Below are positions 16,621 through 24,292 of a stretch of 51,873 nt of DNA, piece by piece. The number at the start of each line of letters is the position of its first letter. Position 1 is the first letter of the stretch. The stretch spans positions 1 to 51,873 of the forward strand of contig JAFRUS010000042.1 of the NCBI GenBank assembly GCA_017438745.1. Direction: 5' to 3'. The notes beneath the pieces are model-generated. The model saw only the letters and a list, made by a program, of their open reading frames with translations, did no database searches and had not been told where the DNA came from. The position numbers were made by a program, and so were the translations under genes. Source of the DNA: Oscillospiraceae bacterium. GTDB taxonomy: Bacteria > Bacillota > Clostridia > Oscillospirales > Ruminococcaceae.

Positions 16621-17979
16621 TTAAAAGCATTTATTTCTAACGACAGCCGCAAATTCTTCCGGCAGACCGTTTTCATTATTATAGTAACTGTAAAGCGGAT
16701 TTTCCTTAACGGAAAACTCCTTATAAAGATCAGTAGTCTTATAGAATTCAAAAAGATACGGAAGCTTTTTGTTTTCGCTTTCCATATTGCTTATTGCCTT
16801 AACGATAGAGAAGTTTATCTCTTCACGGCTTCCGACACATTCAAAAGGCTTTTCATCTGCCATGCCGATAAGTCCTTTGAACATATCAAGCATATCTTCA
16901 CGGTCAATCATATCATTTCCGAGTATCTCACAGAGTTCCTCATGATCAATAAACGGTGAAAGAATAAGGAATACAAAAAGACACTTTGAGCAGTTTCCGC
17001 ACCATGAATCTGTTTTGCTTCCTGCATTGCAGCTTCTGAACAGCTTATGAAACTTAGTAAGCTTTGCAAAATGCTTTGCAATCTGGAATTCGCTTAGCGG
17101 TCTTAAAAGACTAAAGTAATAAACACCTGATCCGATGTATTTCTTTTCATATGTTACAAAATCATTTTCAAACTGATAACTCTTGGAATACTGATGATTA
17201 ACGTCAGAATCCTTTACTGTACTCTCATTAGCACTTGCTTCGTTTGAAAGAACAACATACTTTCTTCCGTTTATAAATGCAGCAATAACAGCCGAAAATG
17301 CAACTATAGCTGAAAATGGAGTATGACCGTTAAGGAATCCTTCAGAATTGAGTCTTATCATGTTCTGGTCAAGAGTTCTGCGCGACAGAATAATGTCATC
17401 GTCAGAGAAACCTGCAGCATATGCTTCCTTATATATTGACTCCCTGCGGTTGATAAGATAGCAGGAGCTGTTTTCTCGCATTTCACTTAAAAGATCTAGC
17501 GTTACGATTGAATCCTTGCCGCCGCCGACAGGAATAAGACAGCCGCTCAGTGAACTGTTATCATCAGATCCGGTTATTTCACTGCCGGAAGATGTAATAT
17601 TCATAAACGATTCGAAATCAGCGTCAATCCCGTTTCTGTAGAAAAACTCGCCGAGTCCGTTAAAATACTGACGCTTCCACCATACTTTCTGTTCCTCGTC
17701 CAGAGTTCCGCAGAGAACTGTAACGGAAGGGGAACAGGTGATCTTCCAGTAGCTTACGAGTTCGACCATTCCAAGTGAAAAAACAAGCTTTCTTAAAACA
17801 GCACTGTCAGTACTATTTTTTCCTGCAGGCTTTTTTATTTTCCACTCAGGAGAAAACTCTGAAAGACCTTTTATTTCGAAATTATATTTAATAAGTATAT
17901 CGTCATTGTTTTCTGAAAGTTCATAACTTTTATAAATAAACTCCGGATATTCGGAGCGAAACTGTTCGTACTTTGACAT
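16621..17979 (-). CDS. murL: MurL-type UDP-MurNAc-L-Ala-L-Glu epimerase
   Basis: 452 residues from ATG 17979 (RBS AGAGG); the GTG at 17988 is an alternative. A PP-loop-like ATP site 'PVGGGKDSIVTLDLL' is at about 150-164, with 'VVLSNEASANEST' further on and a C-terminal Cys pair 'WCGNCSKCLFVF'. These features match the glycopeptidyl-glutamate epimerase MurL described in Xanthomonas, which inverts the terminal L-Glu of UDP-MurNAc-L-Ala-L-Glu in an ATP-dependent reaction and so removes the need for glutamate racemase in peptidoglycan synthesis. It sits directly before a MurD gene, as expected for that route. Its start overlaps the hydE stop (TGATG), so translation is coupled. Confidence 0.75.
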   Translation of the reverse strand: MSKYEQFRSEYPEFIYKSYELSENNDDILIKYNFEIKGLSEFSPEWKIKKPAGKNSTDSAVLRKLVFSLGMVELVSYWKITCSPSVTVLCGTLDEEQKVWWKRQYFNGLGEFFYRNGIDADFESFMNITSSGSEITGSDDNSSLSGCLIPVGGGKDSIVTLDLLSEMRENSSCYLINRRESIYKEAYAAGFSDDDIILSRRTLDQNMIRLNSEGFLNGHTPFSAIVAFSAVIAAFINGRKYVVLSNEASANESTVKDSDVNHQYSKSYQFENDFVTYEKKYIGSGVYYFSLLRPLSEFQIAKHFAKLTKFHKLFRSCNAGSKTDSWCGNCSKCLFVFLILSPFIDHEELCEILGNDMIDREDMLDMFKGLIGMADEKPFECVGSREEINFSIVKAISNMESENKKLPYLFEFYKTTDLYKEFSVKENPLYSYYNNENGLPEEFAAVVRNKCF

Positions 17980-19037
17980 CAGGTGCACCTCTGTTGTATA
18001 TTTTTATAATCACCGCGTGAAAATGACATTTCGAAGCCTGCAGATCTTATTCTGTTTTTCAGACAGTTAAGACATTCAGCGGCCTCTTCACCGGTACAAA
18101 TCTTATTCTCATAAAGGCTGTATTTCTTCCGTACACTGACAGGAGAAAGATTAGGCATCACGACATTGGCACCGGCTTTAAACCCACGCTCGCGCCCGTC
18201 AGGAAGGAGAGTGCCAAGAGCTGTGGTTGCAGGCAGAAGAACTTCAGGAAACATAAGTCTGAGAATCGCAAGAAGCCTCAGAGTCAATGCTACGCTTCCG
18301 TCAGGCCAGTCTGCGAAAGGAGTTCCGCAGTGATGAATAAACGGGCCTATACCTATCATTTCAGGCTTAAGTTCTTCAAGAAAACGAATGTCTGAAACAA
18401 AATCTTCCACAGTCTGAAAAGGGGAGCCGACCATAAAGCCCGCTCCGGTTTGAAAACCAAGTGATTTAAGATCAAAGAGACACTTTTTTCTGTTCTTAAG
18501 ATCCATATCTGCCGGATGAAGCTTACGGTAATGTTCCTCACATGCTGTTTCATGTCTGAGAAGATAACGGTCTGCCCCAGCCTTTCTGTAGGCAGCAAAG
18601 CTTTCATATGATTTTTCACCAAGCGAAAGAGTTACAGCACATTCAGAAAATTCAGATTTGATCCGTCTTACAATAGAACAGATGATCTCGTCATTAAAAG
18701 CATCATCTTCGCCGCCCTGTAGAACAAATGTCCTGAACCCAAGCTCATGGCCTTTTCTGCAGCAGGAGAGTATCTCATCGGGTGTCAGCCTGTATCTTTC
18801 AGCATCTTTGTTACCGGCTCTTATACCACAATAGTAGCAGTTATTTTTACAGTAACTGCTTATCTCAATAAGTCCTCTGATGTATACTTCCTTTCCGTAC
18901 ACCCTCTGTCTTACAGCATCAGCTTTTTCAAAAAGAACGCTGTCATATTTATCACAAGAAATGATAACTGCAAGTTCATCGTCAGTTACAGAATTACCGT
19001 AAAAAAGCTTATCTATAATGTCTGTTATATCTGTCAT
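17979..19037 (-). CDS. hydE: Radical SAM protein, [FeFe]-hydrogenase maturase HydE type
   Basis: 352 residues from ATG 19037, which has AAGGTCAGG upstream; an in-frame ATG at 19076 lacks one. The radical-SAM CX3CX2C motif is 'CKNNCYYC' (Cys63, 67, 70). HydE signatures follow: 'IRAGN...RYRLTPDEIL', 'FVLQGGED', 'GEKSYESFAAYRKAGADRYLLRHE', 'HYRKLHP' and 'QTGAGFMVGSP'. HydE helps build the dithiomethylamine and CO/CN ligands of the hydrogenase H-cluster. HydF, HydG and the hydrogenase are not in this window. It heads an operon with murL, murD and nadA, to which it has no obvious functional link. Related radical SAM families (PylB, BioB) are less similar in these motifs. Confidence 0.82.
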   Translation of the reverse strand: MTDITDIIDKLFYGNSVTDDELAVIISCDKYDSVLFEKADAVRQRVYGKEVYIRGLIEISSYCKNNCYYCGIRAGNKDAERYRLTPDEILSCCRKGHELGFRTFVLQGGEDDAFNDEIICSIVRRIKSEFSECAVTLSLGEKSYESFAAYRKAGADRYLLRHETACEEHYRKLHPADMDLKNRKKCLFDLKSLGFQTGAGFMVGSPFQTVEDFVSDIRFLEELKPEMIGIGPFIHHCGTPFADWPDGSVALTLRLLAILRLMFPEVLLPATTALGTLLPDGRERGFKAGANVVMPNLSPVSVRKKYSLYENKICTGEEAAECLNCLKNRIRSAGFEMSFSRGDYKNIQQRCT

Positions 19038-19098
19038 CAATACCTGACCTTTATTATTAAGTGAACAACAAAACATTCACTTTAATTTAATAAATAAA

Positions 19099-19191
19099 CA
19101 TGCCTGAACGTCGGTAAGCAGCGTATGACAGGCATATATGATCCGGGGTAAAAAGACACTTTCAAAAGCCTTTTTTCACAGCCCCGATCAT
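19099..19191 (-). promoter_or_regulatory. Structured 5' leader of the hydE operon
   Basis: Read on minus, the predicted transcript begins at once with a stem: ATGATCGGGG (19191-19182) pairs with CCCCGGATCAT (19148-19138) with one bulge, around a 33-nt A/U-rich loop. A second stem follows, ATGCCTG/CAGGCAT (19135-19129 with 19106-19100). There is no U run, so it is not a simple terminator. About 60 nt of A/T-rich sequence separates it from the hydE ribosome site. I do not recognise a known riboswitch class. Confidence 0.4.
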
Positions 19192-19198
19192 GGTTAAT

Positions 19199-19227
19199 AT
19201 TATAACATAAAAAGATATTTTTTTCAA
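19199..19227 (-). promoter_or_regulatory. Putative sigma-A promoter of the hydE operon
   Basis: On minus: TTGAAA (19227-19222), a 17-nt spacer and TATAAT (19204-19199) with an extended TG. Predicted start near 19192, giving a leader of about 155 nt. Confidence 0.65.
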
Positions 19228-19374
19228 TGATTATCGGTTATAAAAGAGTTGTGCAAAATATAACAAAAAGTTATTTTTATGTCGCGATGTTACCGCAATT
19301 AATGAACAGTATGCACAAATTTATAGTTTATCTATTGTTAAATTCATACCACTGAATGAATTTTATGAAAATAC

Positions 19375-19403
19375 TTGAAATTTTCATGGATTTTTGATAA
19401 AAT
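19375..19403 (+). promoter_or_regulatory. Putative sigma-A promoter of the biosynthetic cluster
   Basis: TTGAAA (19375-19380), a 17-nt spacer and TAAAAT (19398-19403) with an upstream TG. Predicted start about 19410, 31 nt before the TTG start codon of the acyltransferase. The long open frame beginning at 19375 therefore starts inside the promoter and is not the true start. Confidence 0.65.
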
Positions 19404-19440
19404 ACAGTATATTGAGAATAAAAAAACAGGAGGCTCTTAC

Positions 19441-20388
19441 TTGGCAATAGACACAGATTCAAAAAGTGTTTTCCTTTTTCAGGGCGTTGGCTGTAATCTT
19501 GACAAGATGCTTAACGGACTGGACGAAGAACAGCTTTGCATACTGAAAGATCTCTGCAAAGAATCATCAGATTATGCAGAACTTGATCTAGTTAAATATT
19601 TAGATGACAGAAATATTTTCAACAAGGAAACAGACAAAATATACGCAGAATGGCTTATAACAGGTTTATCTGATATAGCAGTTTTCAAATCATTTGAAAA
19701 CAACGGCATAAAACCTGATTATATAGTTGGTTACAGTCTTGGACTTAATAACGCAATGCACTGTACAGGTGCTATTCCGCTTAAGGGCTGTGCGCAGATA
19801 CTGCGAGGCGTTGTTTCAAGTCTGGAAGAATCCAGAACAAGAAGCAAAGTAGGATATGATATGGGTATGGTTATCGGTCTTGAACTGAATGTAGTAAACG
19901 ATCTTATCGAACGTTGTTCATCATTTGATAGAATTAAGGTAGCCAGTGAGAATTCGGAATTTATGATAGTAATGTCCGGCGAAAAGAATGAGATTCAGAA
20001 AGTTCTTGACGCGGCATTGGATGAAGGGGCTCTTAAAGCATTTTTACTTGGCGTAGGAAGTCCTTTCCACACAAGCATGATGAAAGATTATTCATCGTGC
20101 TATTTTAATGCACTGAAGGAAGTTCAGTACAGCGACGCAAAGTATCCTGTAATTTCTATTTTCTCGCAGAATGAATTACATACTGCAGATGAAATGTTTA
20201 ATGAACAGTGCAGAAATTTTCTTGAGCAGATGAAATGGAAAGATACCATTGATCACCTTGAAAGTATTGGAGTCCGGAACTTTTATGATATGAGCGCTAC
20301 AGCTGCTAATAAAAAGTCAAGCGTTATTAACAAAGAAGATTCCAGGTTCATTACTATAAAATCATTAAAAAAAATCGGAGGACACTAA
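19441..20388 (+). CDS. Free-standing malonyl-type acyltransferase (FabD fold)
   Basis: 315 residues starting at TTG 19441, 7 nt after AGGAGG. FabD-fold motifs: 'FLFQGVG' replaces the usual GQGSQ; nucleophile Ser99 is in 'GYSLGLN'; Arg122 in 'ILRG' is the residue that binds a malonyl carboxylate; and His210 is in 'GSPFHTSMM'. It should move malonyl (or a substituted malonyl) from CoA to an acyl carrier protein. It is the first gene of a cluster transcribed rightward. The second gene, an ACP, starts 1 nt after its stop, so the AT serves the cluster in trans. The motif drift (QGVG) makes the exact extender unit uncertain. Confidence 0.82.
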   Translation: MAIDTDSKSVFLFQGVGCNLDKMLNGLDEEQLCILKDLCKESSDYAELDLVKYLDDRNIFNKETDKIYAEWLITGLSDIAVFKSFENNGIKPDYIVGYSLGLNNAMHCTGAIPLKGCAQILRGVVSSLEESRTRSKVGYDMGMVIGLELNVVNDLIERCSSFDRIKVASENSEFMIVMSGEKNEIQKVLDAALDEGALKAFLLGVGSPFHTSMMKDYSSCYFNALKEVQYSDAKYPVISIFSQNELHTADEMFNEQCRNFLEQMKWKDTIDHLESIGVRNFYDMSATAANKKSSVINKEDSRFITIKSLKKIGGH

Positions 20389-20389
20389 A

Positions 20390-20692
20390 ATGAAAGAAAT
20401 CACACCAGGAATCAAAAAAGAAATCGAAGACATGATACTCGACTACTATGCTGAAGAATGCGAGATCGACAGAAGCGAAATCTCAATGGATGCTGACCCT
20501 CAGGAAGATCTCGGCGGCGACTCACTCATGTTCGTTGAACTTATAGAAATGGCATCAGACAAATATGACATCGACGTTAAGCTCCAGAGCGTTGGTAAGT
20601 ACATGCTCAAGGCTCCTCTCAAGACAATGCAGGACGTTGTAGATGTATTCTGCAAGATCTATCAGTACGGCAACGATATCGTAAACTTATAA
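20390..20692 (+). CDS. Acyl carrier protein 1
   Basis: 100 residues. The phosphopantetheine site is Ser45 in 'EDLGGDSLMFVEL', and helix-rich acidic sequence surrounds it. It is about 20 residues longer than FabC/AcpP because of extra sequence at both ends, and 'DYYAEECEIDRSEI' is close to ACPs of dissociated polyketide and specialised fatty-acid systems. ATCGGAGG precedes the ATG. It presumably carries the growing chain between the ketosynthase and the beta-carbon enzymes. No phosphopantetheinyl transferase gene is in the window, so a genomic one must load it. Confidence 0.9.
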   Translation: MKEITPGIKKEIEDMILDYYAEECEIDRSEISMDADPQEDLGGDSLMFVELIEMASDKYDIDVKLQSVGKYMLKAPLKTMQDVVDVFCKIYQYGNDIVNL

Positions 20693-20703
20693 TATATATA
20701 ATA

Positions 20704-21438
20704 ATGTCAGAAATACGCTCAAACATCTCATTACTTGAGATAAAGGATGATAAAGCGATCCTCACTATCGATAACGGAGCAAAGAATCTTCTGAGCGTTC
20801 CGGAATTCTTTAGTCTGGATCTTCTTAAAGAAACAATAGAACCTAATCCTCAGCTTAAGGCACTTATCATCACAGGAGCAGGAAGACATTTTTCACATGG
20901 TGCTGACACTACGAAGTTCTCTCCTGAAGGTCTTTCAGACATACCAGAAAGTTTAAGAAAATCAAGAGAACTTCTTAACTATATCGAAGCACTTCCGCTC
21001 GTAACAGTTGCTGCAGTAAACGGCGGCTGTTTCGGTGGCGGAATGGAAGTTGCGATGAGCTGTCAGTTCAGAGTGTGCAACAGAAGTGCGGTATTTGCTT
21101 TACCGGAAACTTCTATAGGTGTTATTCCTGGTATGAGTGGTGTAGAACGCCTGACAAGACTTGTCGGCAAGAGCAAAGCCATTTCTCTTGTTTTAAGCGG
21201 AAGCATGATCTCTGCTTCTGAAGCACTTGAACTCGGTATCGTTGATCTTGCAACAGAAGACAAGAACTGTTTGGATAAGGCTATAGAATTTGCTTCAGAA
21301 CTTACAGCTGACAGAACTGTATTACAGATAAATTCAGTTATAAAAAGAGTAAACAAAGCTCTTGCTTCAGTAGAAACTGATGTAAATGACAACACTTTTG
21401 AAAGAATACTTGAGGAAAAACTAAATAACAATGGTTAA
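20704..21438 (+). CDS. Enoyl-CoA hydratase/crotonase family protein 1
   Basis: 244 residues, a complete crotonase fold. The oxyanion-hole segment is 'GRHFSHGADTT' and the second 'NGGCFGGGMEVAMSCQFR'. Both catalytic glutamates of hydratases are present: Glu115 in GGGMEVA and Glu135 in LPETSIG. 'IPGMSGVERLTRLVG' follows as in true hydratases. In this context it most likely dehydrates a 3-hydroxyacyl thioester (reverse hydratase), on ACP or CoA. It begins 11 nt after ACP1 with no clear Shine-Dalgarno sequence (only an AT-rich gap), and its end overlaps the next gene by 8 nt. Confidence 0.87.
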   Translation: MSEIRSNISLLEIKDDKAILTIDNGAKNLLSVPEFFSLDLLKETIEPNPQLKALIITGAGRHFSHGADTTKFSPEGLSDIPESLRKSRELLNYIEALPLVTVAAVNGGCFGGGMEVAMSCQFRVCNRSAVFALPETSIGVIPGMSGVERLTRLVGKSKAISLVLSGSMISASEALELGIVDLATEDKNCLDKAIEFASELTADRTVLQINSVIKRVNKALASVETDVNDNTFERILEEKLNNNG

Positions 21439-21829
21439 AAGTATTTTTAAATTAAGAGTACGCGGCTATGAACTTGATTCATTCGGCCACGTTAATAATG
21501 CTGTTTATCTTCAGTATGCAGAAGAAGCTAAATGGCATTTTTTTGCGGAAACAAAACTTCTCGGAGTTCTTGAAGATCAGGGAATTTTTCCTGTAATTCT
21601 TGAAAATAATCTCAGATACATGCATGAACTTAAAATGCATGATGAAGTCAGGATCGAAACTACCTGGAAAACAAACGGGAAGCTTCTTCACTTTACGCAT
21701 ACCATTTACAACGAAACTGAAAATATCAGATCCTGTGTAGTCAAAGGCAAGGTTGCTTTTGTTGATCATGAAAGACTTATGCATGACATACCGGATGAAC
21801 TTCTAAAGATGGAGATACTACAAAAGTGA
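21431..21829 (+). CDS. Hot-dog acyl thioesterase (4HBT/YbgC type)
   Basis: 132 residues. The active-site segment 'YELDSFGHVNNAVYLQY' has Asp16 and the His-Val-Asn-Asn of the 4-hydroxybenzoyl-CoA thioesterase/YbgC group. 'FGHVNNAVYLQYAEEA' and 'ENNLRYMHELKMHDEV' complete the hot-dog fold. It should hydrolyse an acyl thioester, either the product or an intermediate. Hot-dog folds also serve as dehydratases (FabZ), but the DxxxHVNN motif points to thioesterase. It overlaps genes on both sides (8 nt and 4 nt), so it is tightly coupled to two crotonase-like genes. Confidence 0.82.
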   Translation: MVKSIFKLRVRGYELDSFGHVNNAVYLQYAEEAKWHFFAETKLLGVLEDQGIFPVILENNLRYMHELKMHDEVRIETTWKTNGKLLHFTHTIYNETENIRSCVVKGKVAFVDHERLMHDIPDELLKMEILQK

Positions 21830-22401
21830 ACATAACAAAAAAGAATAATTACTTACACGTTACAGACATCGAAAATTTCGCTGAAGCGGTGTCAGAATGC
21901 TATAAGGAATACGAAAACGGTTATTTTGCAGCAGTTTTTGAAAAGGGTAGTGCAGCTCTTGATGCTGATACTAAAAAGGCTCTTGCAGACGCTCCTTTTA
22001 CAACAGCTGTTCATACTGATGACTTATCTGCATCAGCTGTCGAGGATCTTCTTTGTTTTGATCTTCGTTTTACATCTGAAATTCTTAAGGCTGACAAAGA
22101 AACCGTAAAGAAGCTTTCAGAAAATGAAAACTTCAGAATACTATTCAGCGACAAAAGAGTTTTTGAACTTAAAAAGTATGCAATATCAGATAGCAGCGAT
22201 GAGATTGAACTCGGTTACTTTTCCGTAACTGAAGAAAGCATCGATGAATATTTCGAAAGAATATATAAAGAAAAAACTCCTTTCCAGATCAAAGCACTTA
22301 CAGAGTGTCTTGTGGCTCTGAGAAAAGGAAAACCAGAACTTGGTTTTGATAAAGAATCAGTTAATTTCTATAAACTGATAAAAGAAACAACAAAGGAATG
22401 A
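21826..22401 (+). CDS. Unrecognised protein, probably a degenerate crotonase-fold subunit
   Basis: 191 residues from GTG 21826. No confident family. 'FDLRFTSEILKAD' resembles the 'CDLRFASEDA' strand that follows the crotonase active centre, and the C-terminal 'ELGYFSVTEESIDEYFERIYKEKTPFQIKALTECL' resembles the crotonase C-terminal helices. The oxyanion-hole glycines and both catalytic glutamates are absent, and the protein is about 50 residues shorter than a crotonase. It could be an inactive partner of the crotonase on either side, comparable to pseudo-subunits such as DpgB. It lies between them, overlapping the thioesterase gene and with 1 nt to the next. The crotonase assignment is an inference. 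Confidence 0.5.
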   Translation: MNITKKNNYLHVTDIENFAEAVSECYKEYENGYFAAVFEKGSAALDADTKKALADAPFTTAVHTDDLSASAVEDLLCFDLRFTSEILKADKETVKKLSENENFRILFSDKRVFELKKYAISDSSDEIELGYFSVTEESIDEYFERIYKEKTPFQIKALTECLVALRKGKPELGFDKESVNFYKLIKETTKE

Positions 22402-22402
22402 T

Positions 22403-23113
22403 ATGATGAGTGAATCAGCTTTTTTCACTCTGGAAAACAGAGACAATATACTTGACCTTACAATGAACGCGCCTGGTAACAATATCATGACTGCTGAATT
22501 TATCAGCGGCTTTGTGAATATTGTAAAGGAAGTTCATAAAGCTGCTGCAGAGAACAGTAATATAAAAGGTCTTATAATCCATGGTTCAGGCAGACACTTC
22601 AGTGTTGGTGCAGACGTTACTTCTCTTGTTGAAAGAACATCTGACGAACTTACTGAGATTGAACGCACAGGCGGTCTTCCTGAAGGATTTATTGAACAGA
22701 AAGATGCATTTACTTCACTGAGTAAATTTTATTTTCCGGTAGTAAGCGTTGTAAATGGCTTCTGTATCGGATCAGGCAGCGAAATAGCAGTCAACTCCAA
22801 TTTCAGAATCTGTGAACCTGCAACCAGAGCCGGACAGCCAGAATCTACTTTTGGTATTCTTCCGGCACTCGGAGGAATCACAAGATCAGCAGCGATCTGC
22901 GGTCTTTCCGAAGCTGTAAACATTGTTATGTCCGGTGAACTTTTCAATGCCGAACATGCAGGTAAAACAGGCTGGGCTGATATTTTATGCGAAAAGAAAC
23001 AAGGTTATGCAAAGGCAGTAGCTCTTATTGAATACATTAATAGTACCGGAGCTTTTGATTCTGCAAAGCACGCTGAATACATTGACGGATTTCTTGCCAG
23101 TGAGGTAGCTTAA
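22403..23113 (+). CDS. Enoyl-CoA hydratase/crotonase family protein 2
   Basis: 236 residues. Oxyanion-hole parts are 'GRHFSVGADVT' and 'NGFCIGSGSEIAV'; both catalytic glutamates are kept (Glu127 in GSGSEIA, Glu147 in QPESTFG); 'ILPALGGITRSAAICG' follows. It is only moderately similar to crotonase 1 (20704), so the two are probably not a recent duplication and may act on different intermediates, for example dehydration at different chain lengths or isomerisation of a double bond. It ends exactly where the dehydrogenase gene begins (0-nt gap). Without an acyl-CoA dehydrogenase, thiolase or ETF in the operon, a beta-oxidation role is unlikely. Confidence 0.85.
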   Translation: MMSESAFFTLENRDNILDLTMNAPGNNIMTAEFISGFVNIVKEVHKAAAENSNIKGLIIHGSGRHFSVGADVTSLVERTSDELTEIERTGGLPEGFIEQKDAFTSLSKFYFPVVSVVNGFCIGSGSEIAVNSNFRICEPATRAGQPESTFGILPALGGITRSAAICGLSEAVNIVMSGELFNAEHAGKTGWADILCEKKQGYAKAVALIEYINSTGAFDSAKHAEYIDGFLASEVA

Positions 23114-24232
23114 ATGGATACATTAAAGAAAATTGGTATCCTCGGATACGGAAAAATGGGCAAGGAGATCTTCGATCTCTTTCACAGCAAAATGCCTGAT
23201 TCTGAGTTTGTAGTTTTACTTCGCCATGATATTGATGAAGAAACTGAAAAAGTAAACAAGAATCTCGCAAAGTCACTCCGAAGAAAAAAAATAACTGAAG
23301 AAGTACATGAAAAGATGAGCAGTAACTTTCTTTTTACTGACGATCTTTCAAAGTTTTCAGACTGTACTCTTATCGTTGAATCAATTGCAGAAGTCCTTAA
23401 AAAAAAGCAGGATCTTTTTGCAGAACTCGATAAGACAGTAAATGAACAGTGTATTTTTGCTACAAATACTTCTTCTCTTACAATTAGTGAGATATTCTCA
23501 TCATGCAGAAGTGAAAGAAAAACTATGGGTCTTCATTTCTTCTATCCTCTGAAGCTTACTGGTTTCATTGAACTCAATGACTGTGATGATCTTCAGACTG
23601 GTATGAAGATAGCTGAAATAACAGGGAAGTCCATTGTTAATTTTACAGGAGACTACTGTTTCTACCTTAACCAGTATATCTCGTTCTGTATTTCACACGC
23701 CTTTATTCTGGCTGAAAAATATAACACCGGAATAGTAAAGGCAATGGATATTTTAAATGAAATGTTTCCGATGCACAGCCTTTTCGGAATGGCTGATTCC
23801 ATTGGTCTCGGTCTTCTCACATCTGGCAATACGGAAACATCAGTTAAACGGATCAAGTCTCTGCTCGATTCAGGCAGAGATAAGATGAACAGATACCTTA
23901 CAGAAGGCTGTTCACCTGAAACAGGTAAATTTATTGAATTTGTAACTGAAAAGGAAAGCGGAAGAGCTGAAACTGATACAGACAGTGAAGCATTTCTTCT
24001 TGATATGATAGCAGCGATGCTAAACGAAGCTGCAATTGCTGCTTCTGAAAATGAAGGCGACCTTACTGAAGCACTTTATGATGCTGTAGGACTTTCAGAA
24101 AAATTTAGTTTCTATTACGATAAGTACGGTTACAAAAAGATATCAGAAAGTATTGAAGCTGTCAGAGCTTATACGGGATTGAGTTCATATGAGACAGCTG
24201 ATGAAAAAATGTATGTCAGATTTTTCTGCTGA
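23114..24232 (+). CDS. 3-hydroxyacyl-CoA dehydrogenase family protein
   Basis: 372 residues. The NAD-binding Rossmann motif is 'ILGYGKMGKEI' (9-19). The catalytic set of HAD enzymes is intact: Ser120 in 'ATNTSSLTISEI', His141 in 'GLHFFYP' and Glu153 in 'FIELND'. The C-terminal helical domain follows but is longer and more diverged than in butyryl-type Hbd (about 282 residues). In this cluster no SDR ketoreductase is present, so this enzyme is the only candidate to reduce the 3-ketoacyl thioester made by the ketosynthase, running in the direction opposite to beta-oxidation. It would use NADH and give the L-(S)-3-hydroxy isomer, which crotonases accept. Confidence 0.87.
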   Translation: MDTLKKIGILGYGKMGKEIFDLFHSKMPDSEFVVLLRHDIDEETEKVNKNLAKSLRRKKITEEVHEKMSSNFLFTDDLSKFSDCTLIVESIAEVLKKKQDLFAELDKTVNEQCIFATNTSSLTISEIFSSCRSERKTMGLHFFYPLKLTGFIELNDCDDLQTGMKIAEITGKSIVNFTGDYCFYLNQYISFCISHAFILAEKYNTGIVKAMDILNEMFPMHSLFGMADSIGLGLLTSGNTETSVKRIKSLLDSGRDKMNRYLTEGCSPETGKFIEFVTEKESGRAETDTDSEAFLLDMIAAMLNEAAIAASENEGDLTEALYDAVGLSEKFSFYYDKYGYKKISESIEAVRAYTGLSSYETADEKMYVRFFC

Positions 24233-24292
24233 TAGGGTGCAGAAACTGTAAGTATGTTAAAATTAATAATGTAAAGTGAGGCAATCCAGATT

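Noticed and set aside
20704..24232. Catabolic beta-oxidation or butanoate operon
   Set aside because: There is no thiolase, acyl-CoA dehydrogenase or ETF, and the genes are interleaved with AT, ACPs, KS and a type II thioesterase.
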